Below the pieces are notes generated by a model. That model did not search any database and was not told the DNA's origin. It was given only the letters and a program-made list of their open reading frames with translations. The translations under genes were made by a program, and so were the position numbers. From Pisaster brevispinus (Eukaryota > Echinodermata > Asteroidea > Forcipulatida > Asteriidae), in assembly GCA_023634235.1 (NCBI GenBank), contig JAMKCF010000007.1:7139630-7203629 (forward strand): a stretch of 64,000 bases of DNA. The letters are read 5' to 3'. How positions within the stretch are numbered: the first letter of the stretch is position 1; the number at the start of each line of letters is the position of its first letter. This document shows, one piece after another, positions 10,938-25,900 of this stretch.

Positions 10938-13900
10938 CTATTGAAAGACAAAACAGATACGTCAGTTCTTAGTCTTCTACATCTGGGTCACTAACTGTTT
11001 GAAAAGATCTGTCCTAAAAGCCTAATGGACAAACTAAAATAATAGGATACAAAAACATGAAAATACTCTGGGCCGATTTCACAAAGAACAAAGATTGATC
11101 TTAAGTTGTGTATCGATCTCAATTGCTAAGCAGAGTGTGATGTCACAATACAAATCATTATGGTGAGCCTGACAACTCATCTTAAGATGAATCTTAGTGC
11201 TTTGTGAAATCGAGCGCTGATTCAGTTGCAAATTTACAAGTTTTTAAAATTACAGGTTTGTGTGTACATCCTTATAATGGCAGTGCTGTTATCATTATCT
11301 ATTCGGCCAATATGTCAACAAACAAACAACAACACAAGAAACTTACAAGTGTTCTATTTAAAATCTTATAAAAAGTAGAACAATTGTAGACCAAAGTGCA
11401 TTCAAGTTGAACGAGGGACAGATCATGGAAAGAACTATTGGAATCAAACGACAAGACAAACCTGTTCTAAGATGGCCAGGTTTAATCAAAGTTAACCTTA
11501 CCCACTATGAATCCAAAGCCAATTAAACCAACCTTTAACCTACATTGTACATCTGCCTGACTACAGGATTTCCCGTAGAACACACAAATGCTGTTAGAGC
11601 CTAACTACAGGAAAATCCTTCGATGAAAAAGACATTAGTGTGAAAAAGACATTAGTGTCTTTCCTTAAGCTATCATTGCCAATGATATGAGTGAGGAAAC
11701 TTGGCAAAATATATATCACGTAAAAGAAAATTGTGTTCTCTTGTATACAGTTTGTTGGGATATATTTGTTTGCAAGGCAGTAAATTATGAACATTTACTG
11801 TAATACAGCAATAAGTGCTACATGGGATTAAGCAGGAACAGTGTTTATGTACTGTGACCAGTCAGGAGGATATGGGTATGGGTTAATTGAATCGTACACA
11901 AATACATCAAAGTGATCAAAACTCTGTCTTTGTTTTAAAAACAAAAGTAACTGGTAAGAGTATGGGAGAAAACAACATGATTGGGTTAGAATGACCTTCA
12001 AACTTAAATACAAATGAGGAAATAAATGCACAGATATAAATAGATGCATAAAACAGCAACAGCAATCCCTGATCAAAAGGAAACAATTGGCAAAATTCAA
12101 CTGAAAAAGAAGACAGATTTTAAATGCACTGAAACTGAATATTGAACACAGACATTAAAAATATCAAAAATTCAACAGGTCATGGAGTGGCTACACAAGT
12201 AATTAAAAAACATTGGAATGATTACAAAGTGAGGGAATGTGTGATATTTACAGGTAGACCACTCCAAACACAACAGAAAAAATTAATTGAAGTGTAATAA
12301 TGTAGGTCCACAGTTTGAATGTGTATACATACGTACACACAACCATAGAGAAAGACACAACCTTACTGATCCAGTTTGTGGGGTCCTGCTATTGTTGTTC
12401 TATTATTCCCTTTTCTATTAGAAGCGGGGTCCAGGTTGGACAAAGAATTCCCTTGTGGGGGTCCATTGTTTCAATGTGTAAAATACCCCCACAAGTTCCC
12501 TTCCCATAAGCCATACCTGATGGTGGGCTCCAGCTGCCATGTAATACACTGAAACTCTCTCCAGTCACTTGCACCACTGGAGGGCGTTATCTCACTGCTA
12601 CCCGGACCTGTCGGTTCCTGTAGATGCATGGCTTCGGGGTCAGTAGGAGGTTTCACGGCCGGTCTGCCACCCATGCCTGCAGATACAGAGTTCCTATGGG
12701 ATTGGGAGGCTGTAAAAATAGTTCAAACAATTTAAGAGTGAAAGTATTTCAAAGTTAAGAATTACAAAATTTACATTTATCACTAATTCTGACATCATTT
12801 TATTTAGTGTAATGTTCCCTGTATACATTATTACAATCATGAATACTTATTTTCACTATACAAAAGGGGACCCAACTGTTATCTCTTCCAGCCTCGGTCT
12901 GCATGCAATGGTTTGCAATGAAGGCAGTCAACATGATGTGGACTGTTCCATGTTCCCACACCCTATACTCCCAACAACCCTATGTTCTGATAATCCCATG
13001 TGATCTAGACGCTAGGGTTAGGGTTAGGATTAGAATTAGGAAAATACATTAGGGATGTCAGACAATAGGGAATGTAGAGGTGTCGGAACATAGGTGAGTA
13101 ACCAACATGACTGCACTAATAAACAATATGATGATTTTACCTGGGTAAAAATGGAGTAGTTACCTGCATTAGGGGCATGATATCATAAAGCCAGCGCAAA
13201 AGCGTTGTATCTTGATTTTGCAAAATCGCTGTATCGTGCACGAAAATTCTCCAATCATAAACAATCATATTTTGGCGTGTACTTGTTTTGTCTGTACATC
13301 CAGGCTATTTTTAGCTATTTTGACAGTTTCAATCTTGCACGTAACGTAAGTGCTATTTTAGGAAATACAACTTTTTTTGCACTGACACGATATTTTTAAC
13401 TAGAAAATCTTCTCTACCTTTATCCTTGTGGCTGATATACGCCGTGACGAACGCATGTAGGAATAAGATAAGCTCAATATCCATGGCAACGTTTATATGA
13501 TCAGTGAAATGAGACACAAAGCTGACTGTCACCGCTTGAGGAGGACCTGGCAAAGTAAAACGTCCAAAAGAAAATCAAAAGGTTCTTGTTTGAAAAGGTC
13601 ACATTTTGTTGAAAAATGTCTTTCGTGAAATTTCAGCCCCTGGCTCAAGGCCTATTATTATAGGGACCACTGTCTACAAGCTTTGCTTCTCAATGGATCC
13701 CTCCGCAGTATCAAATTTACTTTATTTTCATCTCTTTAACTTCATCAACATATGTAACTTTTTGTGGGTTACTTTCTTTGGTTTAATACGGTGGAATAAA
13801 ACAACCTGAAACCTGCAACCTGAAAATGCCGTCTAGAATCTAAAAAAAAAACCAATTGCTATAAAATCTATCATTCGGATGAATATGACCATCTGATGCA

Positions 13901-16900
13901 TTCTCCCAAGGAGTTGAGATGGTTTCAGGGATGCTTAGAGCCCTATGAGCAGGGGTAATATAATAGTAATAATATATAGTCTTAAATAGCACATCTACAC
14001 ACTGTATCTACCAATAAGGTACTAAAGGTGCTCAAAAATGTTAAGACAGATTTTGAATTTTGTGCATTATGAGACCAATTTATGTAGCACTTTATAAGGG
14101 TTTACATGGTGCTGCAGTGCATTCAGCAGCCACTGCCAGAAACACCGGGGCAAACCCCTTCTCTCTTAGCGATAAGTGTAACTGGGTCCTTTTACATGCA
14201 TAACGCCCCCATCTGAAGGACAAACCAATAATGGTTGAGTATCTTGCTTAAGTGTCAAGACCGGGACTCAACCCACACACTGCTGATCAGAAACACCAGA
14301 GCTTAAGTTTGGTGCTCTTAGCCATTCGGCCATTACACATCATAATAATATTGTAAGCCGCATTGAAGGGCCTATTTAACTTGAAAAAAAAAAAACCCTT
14401 AATAAATTCTCATTATTATTTTTATGTAACCAGCATAATGTAAAGCATAAAGCCAAACACCAACCAAAGTATTTCTTTTTTTTATGGCGCTGTTAATTTT
14501 CAAAGCTAATAGCCTGGTTCTTGCAAATATGAATCAATAGTTAAATTTGTGTAAGGGATTAGGTCCTATGCTAAAATTGGACAGAATAAAGAATGGCCCT
14601 CGACCATGAATAGAACAATTCAAAAAAATATTGACGAAAGAAAAACCATAAATTCTGATGATTATTACCGCTTTTTCTTTAAAGGTATTTATCGTTGGCA
14701 GTAACAGTGTGAGAAGCCGGTCTTCACTGCACGGTAATGACCTGGTTTTGAGCTTGAAGCTGTTAATGGACCTTGTCTCCGGCTTGGTCCAGTATCAGCG
14801 GCCAACCATTAACCGGGTCATTATCATGCATTAAAGACCAGCTCCTCACACTGTAACTGCCTAATTAACATTATAAGTATTGTACTTACCATTCAAAGCA
14901 GGGCTGTGTGTGGACTGCATGTGATTGGATTTCATCTCTACTTGTAGCTTTGGCAAAGCGAAGATGGGATCAGCAGTATGTCTGAAGGTTTCTTTGGAGG
15001 TGTAGTCAGTCATTCTGCTGGATGTCAATACATGCTCAAATTCTGTGCAGTCAACACAAAACACACATGAAACCTCCTTCATTGAGACCAAGATGGTCGA
15101 TACAATTGGGGGAAAATTACAACAGATTTGACCAAGTAAATCTTTAGTCAAAGAAAAACAGAAAACCGGAAGAGATAAAAAGAACCCAACTTTTACAGAC
15201 AGTCAGATGTAAGATAATACCACATGAGATCACATCAGATTAAAAACAAATCTCGGTTGAACAAATAACATTTGACTAGAGTGGGATTTGAACCAGTGAC
15301 TTCTGGATTAACGTGCCAGCGCTCTACCAAACCAACTGAGCAATCTAGCCCTAAGATTGGCAGGCAATATCTTTGTTCAGGGGTTTTGTACGACAGTTAC
15401 AGGTTGAATGTCTTCTGACTGGCACCCCCGAACAAAGTTATTGACAAATATAAACGAGAGCATACAAAGAAAAGTACAATAAAGCAATTACATGAATGTA
15501 AAAAAAACCCAAAAAAACAAGTATATAAACAAACAAAAGAATCAGCAGAGAAGTAAATAAATCAATCAATAATCAAATGAATAAGTACACAGCAAAAATA
15601 AAAATAGAAGGCAACTAGGTGGGCAGAAATGGAATGAATGAGGGCGGAGCATGCAGGAGGGAAACTAAACCATGGAAAGGGGACAGTGAAGCCAAACAAA
15701 AGAAAAAGAAAAAGATAAAAGTCATGCCGGTCAGGGAAAACAAAAGTTAACTGAAATATTATCGCTCTAAAGCATGCTCCTCCAAGCATGCGTGAACGGA
15801 GATTATAAGAGGTAGGCATGGTATTCTTCCTATTTAGTCTGACCTCAGCAAAATCAGCAAAACTGAGACTAAATAACCTGAAAAGTCTCTTAATCCCTAC
15901 ACCGTCTGAACAAGTAGTCAGCCCTTGTGCTCAAAACATTTTGTCCTACTTCTTTCCACGGACCAAATATCAAAACAACGAGGACAGGGAAAATGGAAAT
16001 GTCACTCGGGCGTCAACATACCTTCTGGGGCTCTGATTGCACACACGTAATGAAAGCACTGATCTATGGTGCCGTTGGTAGGAAAATGGTGCCTCTCTGT
16101 CCTGGTGACCCTGTAGATGACCCCCATTGACCCTTCACCTCTCTGGGTCTGGTTGTGACCGAGGTTGAAGACGAGATCCTCAATGATGTTAGTTCCGCCT
16201 TGACCTGGAATCAAGAGGAGACAAAAGTGTAGAAAGTTAATGAATTACGTGTAGCTTCTGGCTGGATCAAGTCACACAACACAGTCCCGCAACAGGACTG
16301 AAGTTCCTCAATCAACTGAAATTGTTGTTTGTTTGAGTTGATACGAGGATAGACTAAACAACAATTAAAATCTTTGATTTATAAATTAATTAGTTATCAA
16401 CTAATTAGTGATTCTGTGAGGTCCCCTACAGTAGGGCTGATGACCAGCAAGGTTTTAAGCATTCCTGAAATCGATACATCAACAATCTCTACCCTCTCAG
16501 GTATCCATTTTATTCCTGGGTGATGAGAAGCAATTGTAGTTAAATGTCTTGCCCAAGAGCACAAATGTCATGACCGGGATTCGAACCCACACTCTGATAA
16601 CTCACTCACAGCAATTTACGACTACTCCGCGACTACATACTATGAGCTGTAAGACATTTTTAAAACTAATTTTTGGTTGAACAGAGAAAAATTTACTAGA
16701 GTGGGACTCAAACCTGCCACTTTCAGATTATCGTACCGACGCTCTACCAAAGGAGCTATCTAGTCCTAATGTTGGCAGTCCTATTTTGTCAATATCTTTA
16801 ATCGGGGGTTCCAGTCAGAAGCCGTTCAACCTGTAACTGCCGTATAGCCAGGAATCACACCCAAGTTTATGATACAACATACTTAATTAAACAAAGAAAA

Positions 16901-19900
16901 ATAAGGCTTAAATCATCTTAGAAAAACACCTGGGCATGTATAGAAGTTACTTAGGCGTAAAAATCGATGGAAAATGCACAAAAAATGTTAAAATATATCT
17001 TGGATGGTGTGAAGGTAAACATTGGAACCTTCGTGCTTTGGTAGTCTGGGGGCTGCCACGCCCTTAAAAATTAAGTGTGCAATTTTGTGTTTCAAATATC
17101 AAGTCAGTTTCCAATGTATTTTATTTATTGACTTTTTAAAACTATGATTTCTTCAACTCACCATCACTTCTGCTTGGTTTGATGGGCACAGCCTCAGTCT
17201 CAAAGTGCACTTCGGGCTCTTGCAGGGTGAACAACGCCCAGGAGCTTGCCCTGAAGTTGATCCCATGGAAGCAAGCAAGCAGTGCACAGTTACCCCTCAG
17301 GATGACGTGGCCACCTAGGGTCAGGCTTCCAGCATGCCACAACGGCGGCAGCAGCTTGCTGTTGGACTTGCAGCTCTTCAGGAGACTGAAGGCTGGCTGC
17401 CAGTGGCGATGGTAGTTCCTCTCAGCTGAAAAAAAATTTGAAATATGTGCAAGAAATGGTGTTGATTAATTAATGAAAAACAAATTTTACTTTACATTAC
17501 TGAAAAGCTCCCATAATAAAACATCCTTTTCGCCTTTACCAACTCACACAACTTATCTCTATGTAATTCCTTTTCAAAACAGTGGACCCTTATCTTTGAC
17601 TTGGACCATGAACAAGCCAGTAATGCTGCTGACTGCCCCAGGTAGATTAACTGCTCAGTGGTGGCCAACCTCTTTCCCATAATGAAGAATAAGACACACA
17701 CTTTAGAATAGTTTTTCCCATCTTATTTTCCCAGTTCAAATCAATGTACGCAAAACAGAGGCTGCGCCAAGCCATTTTTTATGATTGCAATATAACAATA
17801 AAGTGCACCCTATGGAGGGGTCATTTTCCAAAAAAGAAGTCAACTTTAAACAATCACACTAACACAGGAAATTGGGGACCTTTAAGTGGCCAACATGTGA
17901 AATACATTAACCAGCTTCATAGAATTACCATCTTGTGCCATAAAAGGAAAAGAAAAAAAGAAACAACAACAACCTCACTGCTTTGCAAACCATGAACAAC
18001 CTTTAAAAATAGTGGAAATGCTACGAGATGACTGAAATTTGTGAATTGCCTTTTACTATTACTATTATATATCTCTGGTAATGAAACCAAGGATGCCTCG
18101 CAAGTGAACTTAATTACCGTACCTGGCAAGCCTGGCAAGCCAAAAACAAGGGTGCATGCTATGTGAACCAAACACACTGGGGTTAACCCCTCCACTTCCA
18201 CGATCAGTGTTCTGGGTTCTTTAACTTGCACTACCAGTTCTGGTACAGGGACCTACGGCTTAATGTCCCCTCCAAAGGACAAAGCAATTATGGTAAAATA
18301 TCTTGCTCAAGGACACAAGTACCATGACCGGGACTCGAACCCACACTCAGCTGAACAGAAACACCAGAGCTTGAGTCCGGTACTTTTAACCACTCGGCCA
18401 CGACACACCACCTGTATTGCGTACGAGCATAGGACATAGGAGACAGCAGCCAAACTTTTCCCAGTGCACGATTTAATAAATACAAAAGGCATCCACTCCC
18501 TAGAAATGGAACCTACCCTGTACAGTCAGCCTCTCCAGGCTGCGAGTGCTGCTGCTCTCACTTCCTGTGTGGCCTCCCTCGCTCGGTGCTTGACTGGAGA
18601 TGGGCCCTAGTTGCCACGATGCAAGCATCCTCTTACTGCTCTGGAACTGCTGGCTGAAGAACTCCTCCAGCCGGGTGGTCATCTTAATCAGGTCTGGGGT
18701 GCTTGACCGAGACAGCATCAGCTGGAAGGTGTCCCAGTCCAGGTGGCCGTTCAAGTACACTGATGAAGACCTGGTGCCACATAAAGAAGAAAACAAAACA
18801 ACAATTACCTACAATAAAAGTCTTGTCTGTATTGCGGACACATAAGTGCAACAAAGTCATGGCTTAATTATGAAGAAAAAAACCATTACCCTGAAGGCTG
18901 ACAAAAATGTAATACAGGATTTAAACAACCACTTTACGTTGGCTGACGTGTTTATCCGCCAACATTTTCTGGTCTGGCCTACGGTGGACGGTCTATTGCA
19001 GCCCTCAATTTTTTGCTGGCAAGCTGACCGCTGATGTGAATATCCATCCGAACATCCCAATGGGTGATGTGCACGGCATGCATTGCTATGCTTTGCTTCA
19101 CCTTTACAAAGAGAGAAAGGAGGAACTGGCATTCATACTCGTAATATCCTATTTTTGGGGGGGTTATTGCATAACTCCCATCTTTCAGACCTTTGTCCTG
19201 TTGTTTTTCTTGTACGTTTATCATTGAATTTGGCTCAATAGGAGGCAAGACTGAGCATTCCGAGATTCCAGCATACCATGGCAGATTATCGGCTGTGGCT
19301 CACGGCTGAGGTTCTGCAAATCATGGTGAGTGCCTACTCATATTTTCTCACAAGACAACATCATTCTCTTGTCAAGTCGGGGTTTTATTGTAAAAATTAT
19401 ATTTTCAAAGGAAAACAATTACGCCTAAAGTTCCAACAAGTTCCTGGGAAAAAATACTGCAAGTGGGCAGTGAACATTTTTGGGAATATTGACCCTAATT
19501 GGTTAATGCATTAAGTTCATATTCTGAAAGCTTAGGCACCTGCTCAAAACTATTCCAGGGTAACTTGCGGATAGACTTCTCCACATATTTTCTATTCATT
19601 TTAAGATGGAAATTTGAGGGTGAAATAAAAAAATAATAAATAAAAAAAAAATAAAAAAAATCAACTTAAAATTATTAGTACAGTATAAGCCTGCATGTCC
19701 ATTCACATGTTGGAACACTTCTTGGGTGGTTTCTAGTACTAACAAAAGTTTCAACCACTTGAAAAACTAAAAACATGGTGGATGCAAAGTGGTACCTATG
19801 ACATGTATGATTGCAATTATGGTCATATATCTAATTTATTAGATATCTGGACTGACTTCCCCCCAATGTCATCGGTCAGCTAACAGAGGAGGGGGCTCAG

Positions 19901-22900
19901 TGTTTTAAGGAGACTGTGTACCACTTTTTGATAGGCCCATACATAGTCCCTGCCTTCATGTATGAGAGTTCAGAGTTACTCAAGCGCAATTCTTGCTTTT
20001 TTTCTTTCAAGTCTTATCAATATTGCCAAGCATGCTCCCCCAGCCTGTTGTGTTTTTTCATGAGATCTTTGACTGCCCACTAGCACTGTTTGTCATGTTA
20101 GACCGCAACTAGTTGGAATGGGTTGTGTGTAAAACATATATATAACATACACCCAGTCAGTTTCCCTTGTGGTTTATTACTGGATATTTATTATTTAAAA
20201 AGTCGCATCCCCTTAAGGTGATCCTGTGGCTGCTGCTTCCCAGGTTGTATCGTAAACTTGGGTGTGATCCCTGGCTACACGGCAGTTAACGGTTGAATGG
20301 CTTCTGACTGGCACCCCCGAACAAAGATATTGACTAATATGGAGACCGCCAACATAGGGCTGGATAGCTCAGTTGGTAGAGCACCGGTACGTTAATCCGG
20401 AGGTCGTTGGTTCAAGTCCCGCTCCAGTCAATTTTTCTTTGTTCAAACCCAAATTAATAAGGATTTAAAATAACGAAAGATACATGTACCTGCTATGGCT
20501 GGTGTTGGCCCCCGTCATCTCGCCCAGTTTCCACTCATCACTCAGACCGATATGTAACTTGTCCAGTTTCTGCATGATGATACTGGAGCCCATGTAGTCA
20601 ATGCGGATAGTCAGGAGACCCAGGTTTGCCCCCAGCTTGTGACTGGGCTCATGGGACGGTCGCTGGGACTGGCTCACTGAAAAAGTTAGTTGATATTGGA
20701 AGCTAACAAAATAATCAACTGTCTTAGGATCGCCTCGGTATGTGACTTCTTAGTTTTCTGATAGTAACTAGTTGTTATACAGTGTTTCATGTACAGGTGC
20801 CTCAAAGCAATCGTTGTAATTTTTGTTAGACAATTATGCCAAGTTTATGAATTATAAGACCTATTTATGTTGCACCTTATAAGGGCTTACAAGGTGCTGC
20901 GTTGCATTCAGCAGCCACTGCCAGAAACACCCGGGCGAAGCCCTTCTCTTAGAGATAAGTGAATTGGGTTCTTTTTACACAACACAAATAACCTAAGTGT
21001 TTTGATCTGTCCCATCCAAAGGACGAAGGACAAAAGTGTCAAGACCGGGACTGGTACATAAATCTCAGCTATTCAACATCAAACAATGTTTTGTGTAAAA
21101 TCATTCAACATCCACATCCACCTCCTCTACCCCTCAGACTTGGGTCATCAATACCCTCAGTCTCACCCCTTGTCTCCCTTTGGCTTGTTACCAACTGACA
21201 CACTCCCCACCCACTCCTGGTTGAGCTAATCCTCATTAACAGTACTTGAGCAGCATGCATCATCAGAGTCCAGCATTCTTAAAAACAATCAGCGCAAACT
21301 GATCGAAACGTTGATTTGTTCAACCACTGGTTCTTTTCAGAACCACCACAACTCATATGGAAAATATTTCATGGATGGTGTTCATGCAAACATTACCAGA
21401 TTGTATTCCCACCATACAAAGTTTCAAAACCTACTTTATTCAATAGAATATCTGACAAAAAAACTTGATCCTCACATGTTCCTCCGAGGTGCTCAATAAT
21501 AAGTTGACCTCCGATGACCCCACCCTTAGCTTCCAAGGTACTCCGCTTTAAGGTGGTGCACATCTGGACTTCCTTACAGCCTACACTGTCAATGGAAACA
21601 CAGGCCTGGCTTCGTAGATCCGTGGTTGACCAACTACGAGGAGAAACATACAACAAAAAAATCTTTAAAATCTTTGACCCAGCGAGAGGAAAGTAATGAC
21701 TCTGCAATGTCCTCTCGACTACTCAGCAAAATGAGTTTGAGGAAGGAAGACCCCAAACAATTTTTATCATTTGATGTTAAATTACTATTTCAGCAAGTAC
21801 ATGTACTCGGGGACACTTCTGGGTTTTTTTTATCAGGGGCGAAAATCATTGCCAACAAAAAAGGTCTGAAGCTAGGATCAAATTTTCGGAGGCATCTCCA
21901 CCTTTTGGCAACCTCAGCGGTCTAGATTTCACAGAGCTTTTATAACAGTGTCGTCAACACTAGAAGAGTATCTCAAAGAGCAGTGCTTCTTTAAAATGTG
22001 GAAACAATAGCAGCTGATTTTCTTCACCAGGCTGACTTAAAAAGTCTGAATTCAAAGCTTTCAGACTAAAATTAAACAATGATGTTTTTATCCTCACCAC
22101 TCCTGTACACTATTATAAATAATAACTAGTGAAGGTATTCTTACACTGTACTGCCCATGACGTTACTCATGCTCATGTGGATATCCAGCTTGCTGAAGTT
22201 CACCCCAACCAGGATGCTCGTGTGCCACGTTGGGCCTCCTTTCACCGTACCCCCAGCTGAGCTACTGGTCCCGCTACCACTCCCGCTGTGATGGTGCGAG
22301 TCTGGTGGCAGACTGGCAAAGCTCGAGGTGGATCTGTCGTGAGCATCCTCGGCCAATCGGTGTTTTCCGTCTGACAAAGAAAAGTGCAGTTCAAGAAATA
22401 ACACTTATTAATTTCAAAGCATGCAGTTCCTCTGAGATTAGGGCATCTATTAAGGACCCCAACCTTGTTCGCATGGGTGTTTGCTCCCACTATGCAATTT
22501 TTTTCGAGCATACCTTGCTCCATCATAACTCCTAGAACTGTCGAATAGACCCCTTGCATATGACATCGCAAGCTCAAACAGCGCCCTCACTGAGGTTAAT
22601 GACAACCTATCATTGGCTCGGAGTTGAGAGTGGCATGTATAACAATGCACGTTTCCACTGTTTGATCGTAGCAATGACGGTCAATGCAAGGGGTCTATTT
22701 GAATTAAGCTGGGTGACCAAGTCAGCAACCTCATTCCCATGGGTGATCATTCTCTCTTCCAAGCTTACCCTGCTCCCTTATACAAAACCCCTGGATTTGT
22801 CTAATTTAAATGTGAAAATAGATGGCACAGTTTAATTAGATTCGAGGTGATCCTCATTACACACACGCTTAAACATGGTCCCTGGCACACGAGGCATCAA

Positions 22901-25900
22901 GTCATAGAACAAACAGTCGCCTGTCACTCTTCAACAATCTTCTACGTTGAAATACACACAGTTTTAAGGTGGCCATAGTGTGTTAAAGTCTTGGATTATT
23001 GCGACCCTTCCATGGCAAAACACAAAAATTGACATTTTGAGAAATGGAAGTACAGAGATAAGCTATTTTGCCATAAAAACGGAAAGAAAGTGCAAAAAGA
23101 GGCTGAGATAGGACGTTATATTCAGAAACCATACAGAGTATGCCTTTAAAACTTTGAAATGGAAATAAACACCCTCAATTCCCCCAGAAATGATCTGATG
23201 TAAAAAAAAAAATTGAGTTAGGCTGTTTTGCCATGAAAGGGCCAATTGGGGGGGGGGGGGGGGGGGGGTACCCTCTACCCCATATCGAGCATGGTATAAA
23301 AAAATTCTACTGAGTACATGGGGTACAAGGCAAAATTAATGTGCTCCTATAAAAACTCATAAGCTACCGTGGTTCACGAGCTGAGATTTGATTGCATGTC
23401 CCTACTGTATCTTCTACCCTGCCTTTTCAAGAATCAACTTACATTTCCCGGCTGATGAGGTGGCACCCTTAGCTCTGGGGGAGGCAGGGCTGGACTGCTG
23501 TGATGTACGGATACTGAAAACGCTCGGTGACGGCGGGGAGAAGGGCAAATCCCGTTTTGATGTGGAGTGCTTCTTACCGACATGGGGGGGCTTCTGTGGG
23601 GAGTAGTCGTCTTCGTAGTCTGACGATGTCTCACTACTGCTCACGGAAGCTTTGTGGATGTAAGAGCAAAGTTTTCAACAATAAATCAAACTTTCAAATA
23701 ATGTGCGAAATTTTTCTGCATGCAAAAGCAATAATGAATACATATTTTTAATTTACCGTTGTATCATTGTATTCCGCTCATTTGGAGGCAAGTCCGAGTG
23801 GTAAGAGATTTCAGCATACCATTGCCGATAATTTGCCATGGCTTACAGCCAAGGTTTTGCAGTTCAAAGTTCACATGCTTTCTCAACAGAGAACAAACCG
23901 CAGTGCATTCTATGAGAACACGTGATGTCTTTAACTTTGTGTAGTCAGGATTTCATTGATATTCTAAAAGACAAATTATTCTGTCCAGTTCTGAACAAAG
24001 TAATCCCTGCCCTCGGCACAGAGAGATCTTGGAAACCCATGCGCCTATATGGTTAAATTTGAAAATCATTCAACTATTTTCACCTGAAGAAAGTTGGTCA
24101 TCACTTTCTTGCGCCGCCTGCTCATCACCTAGGAAGAACCGCTTGACGATGCTCTTACGATACCAAGCCTTGGGAAAAGCCATCATCTCCGTCAGACGTC
24201 TCATGTCGTATTTGAAGGCCGCCGTTCCGATATCACACAAGACTGTTTGGAATAATTAATATTAATAGCAATAAATTTATGTTTATATAGCGCCAACATC
24301 CACCTAAAAAGACAATCAACTCTACAAAATAACAAAAACATTTAGAAAAAAAGGAAATAGAAAATATAATGATGGCATACAATAATACATAGTTATGACA
24401 GTCGACATTTTCAATACAGGGCAATAAAATACCAAAGATAAAAAGATCCCTCTGCTGCCACTTCCCAGGTTGTATCGTAAACTTGGGTGTGATCCCCGGC
24501 TAAGCGGCAGGTACAGGTTGAATGGCTTCTGACCCACACCCCAAACAAGGATATTGACAAAATAAAAAGACCACCAGGGCTAGATAGCTCAGTTGGTAGA
24601 GCGCCGGCATGTTAAACTGAAGGTCGCAGGTTCAAGTCCTGCTCTAGTCAATGTTTCTTTGTTCAACCCAAAAGAAGAGTTCATTTAACTACCAACTTTG
24701 TGACAAAATAACAACACTCACTTGAAAACTGATTATTAGTCTGAGAAGTGCTGGGTGAAGAAGAGACAGGGGACTTGGGACGGTCTTCCCTAAAGAAAGG
24801 TGGAGACTGTTGATGAGTTGAAGGCTGCTGCTGCTGTTGATGTTGCTGCTGCCGGAACAACATCGGTCCCACATCATGTCTCTCCCCTCGCTCCTGATAC
24901 CCCGCACGGCTGGCACCAGCCAAGGATTCCACCCCTTGTCCAAGAGATGAAGCCGAGGCCGACGTGGCGTTGACGAGTTTACGAGAACGAGACAGGTTGA
25001 TCTTGATGAATTCAACCTTGAGGGAAAGGGCATCTTTCCTTGATGGGGTAGACCAAGGTGAACTGCCATCTTCGTTTCCAGCATCTGGAGTTAACAAGCA
25101 AATAATAAAATAATAATACAAAATTTAAAAAAGCACCATCCATCTATAAAACATATTCTAAAAGATCCAACAATGGTTCCCTTGCCTCAACAAAAATCCT
25201 AAACCCGATCGCCTAACTCACCTGTCCTCCCGTCCATCTCCTCCACAAGGCGTTCCCTTCGCTGCATCCCGCCGTACGGATGGAAAACATACAGGGAAAA
25301 ATCGGACATGACGGCAGCCACACTCAGACCGATGCGGTCTTGTCCATCGCTAGAAAGTGCTCCTCTGTTCCCACCTGGACATACAAACACAATAACAAAT
25401 TTGACAATACATCAATATCAGGCATGCAACTGCAGTTTGCCAACAAACGAGGGAAGTTTCTGGCACGGCAAGACTTTGTGCTGAATTTTCTACGTGCATG
25501 CACAGCTCAGAAACTTAAGACAAGGAAAATCAGCTGGAAAGATACATAATAAATAATAATGATAACAATTTGTAGCATATATCTACCCTGCTGGGCGCTC
25601 TAGGCTTGAAGGCAAAGAAAAGCTTGACAGATGTTAATATTTGCATCGGGGATAAATAATAAATTTGTGGTTTTGCTCGGTGGTCTTGTGGTAAGACATC
25701 TGCTCTAGCAATGCAAAGGTCGTGGGTTCGAACCCCACCCCAGTGATTGCCCGTGGATTTTTTTCACAGAGCTCGGGTGAGCACTGAGTATACAGTGCTT
25801 ATTACACATTGGTGTAAGGGTAAAACCAAAAATAAAATGAAAAATTAAGAAAAGCTTGAATACAAAATACAGACACCTGTGTAAAGTGTTCAGTTTTAGA

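Noticed and set aside
13013..13040. Telomere-like repeat (TTAGGG)
   Set aside because: Only about three imperfect units inside an intron; no array.
24578..24649. A functional tRNA gene
   Set aside because: The cloverleaf is good, but the unit is part of a repeated SINE and the anticodon stem is weak.
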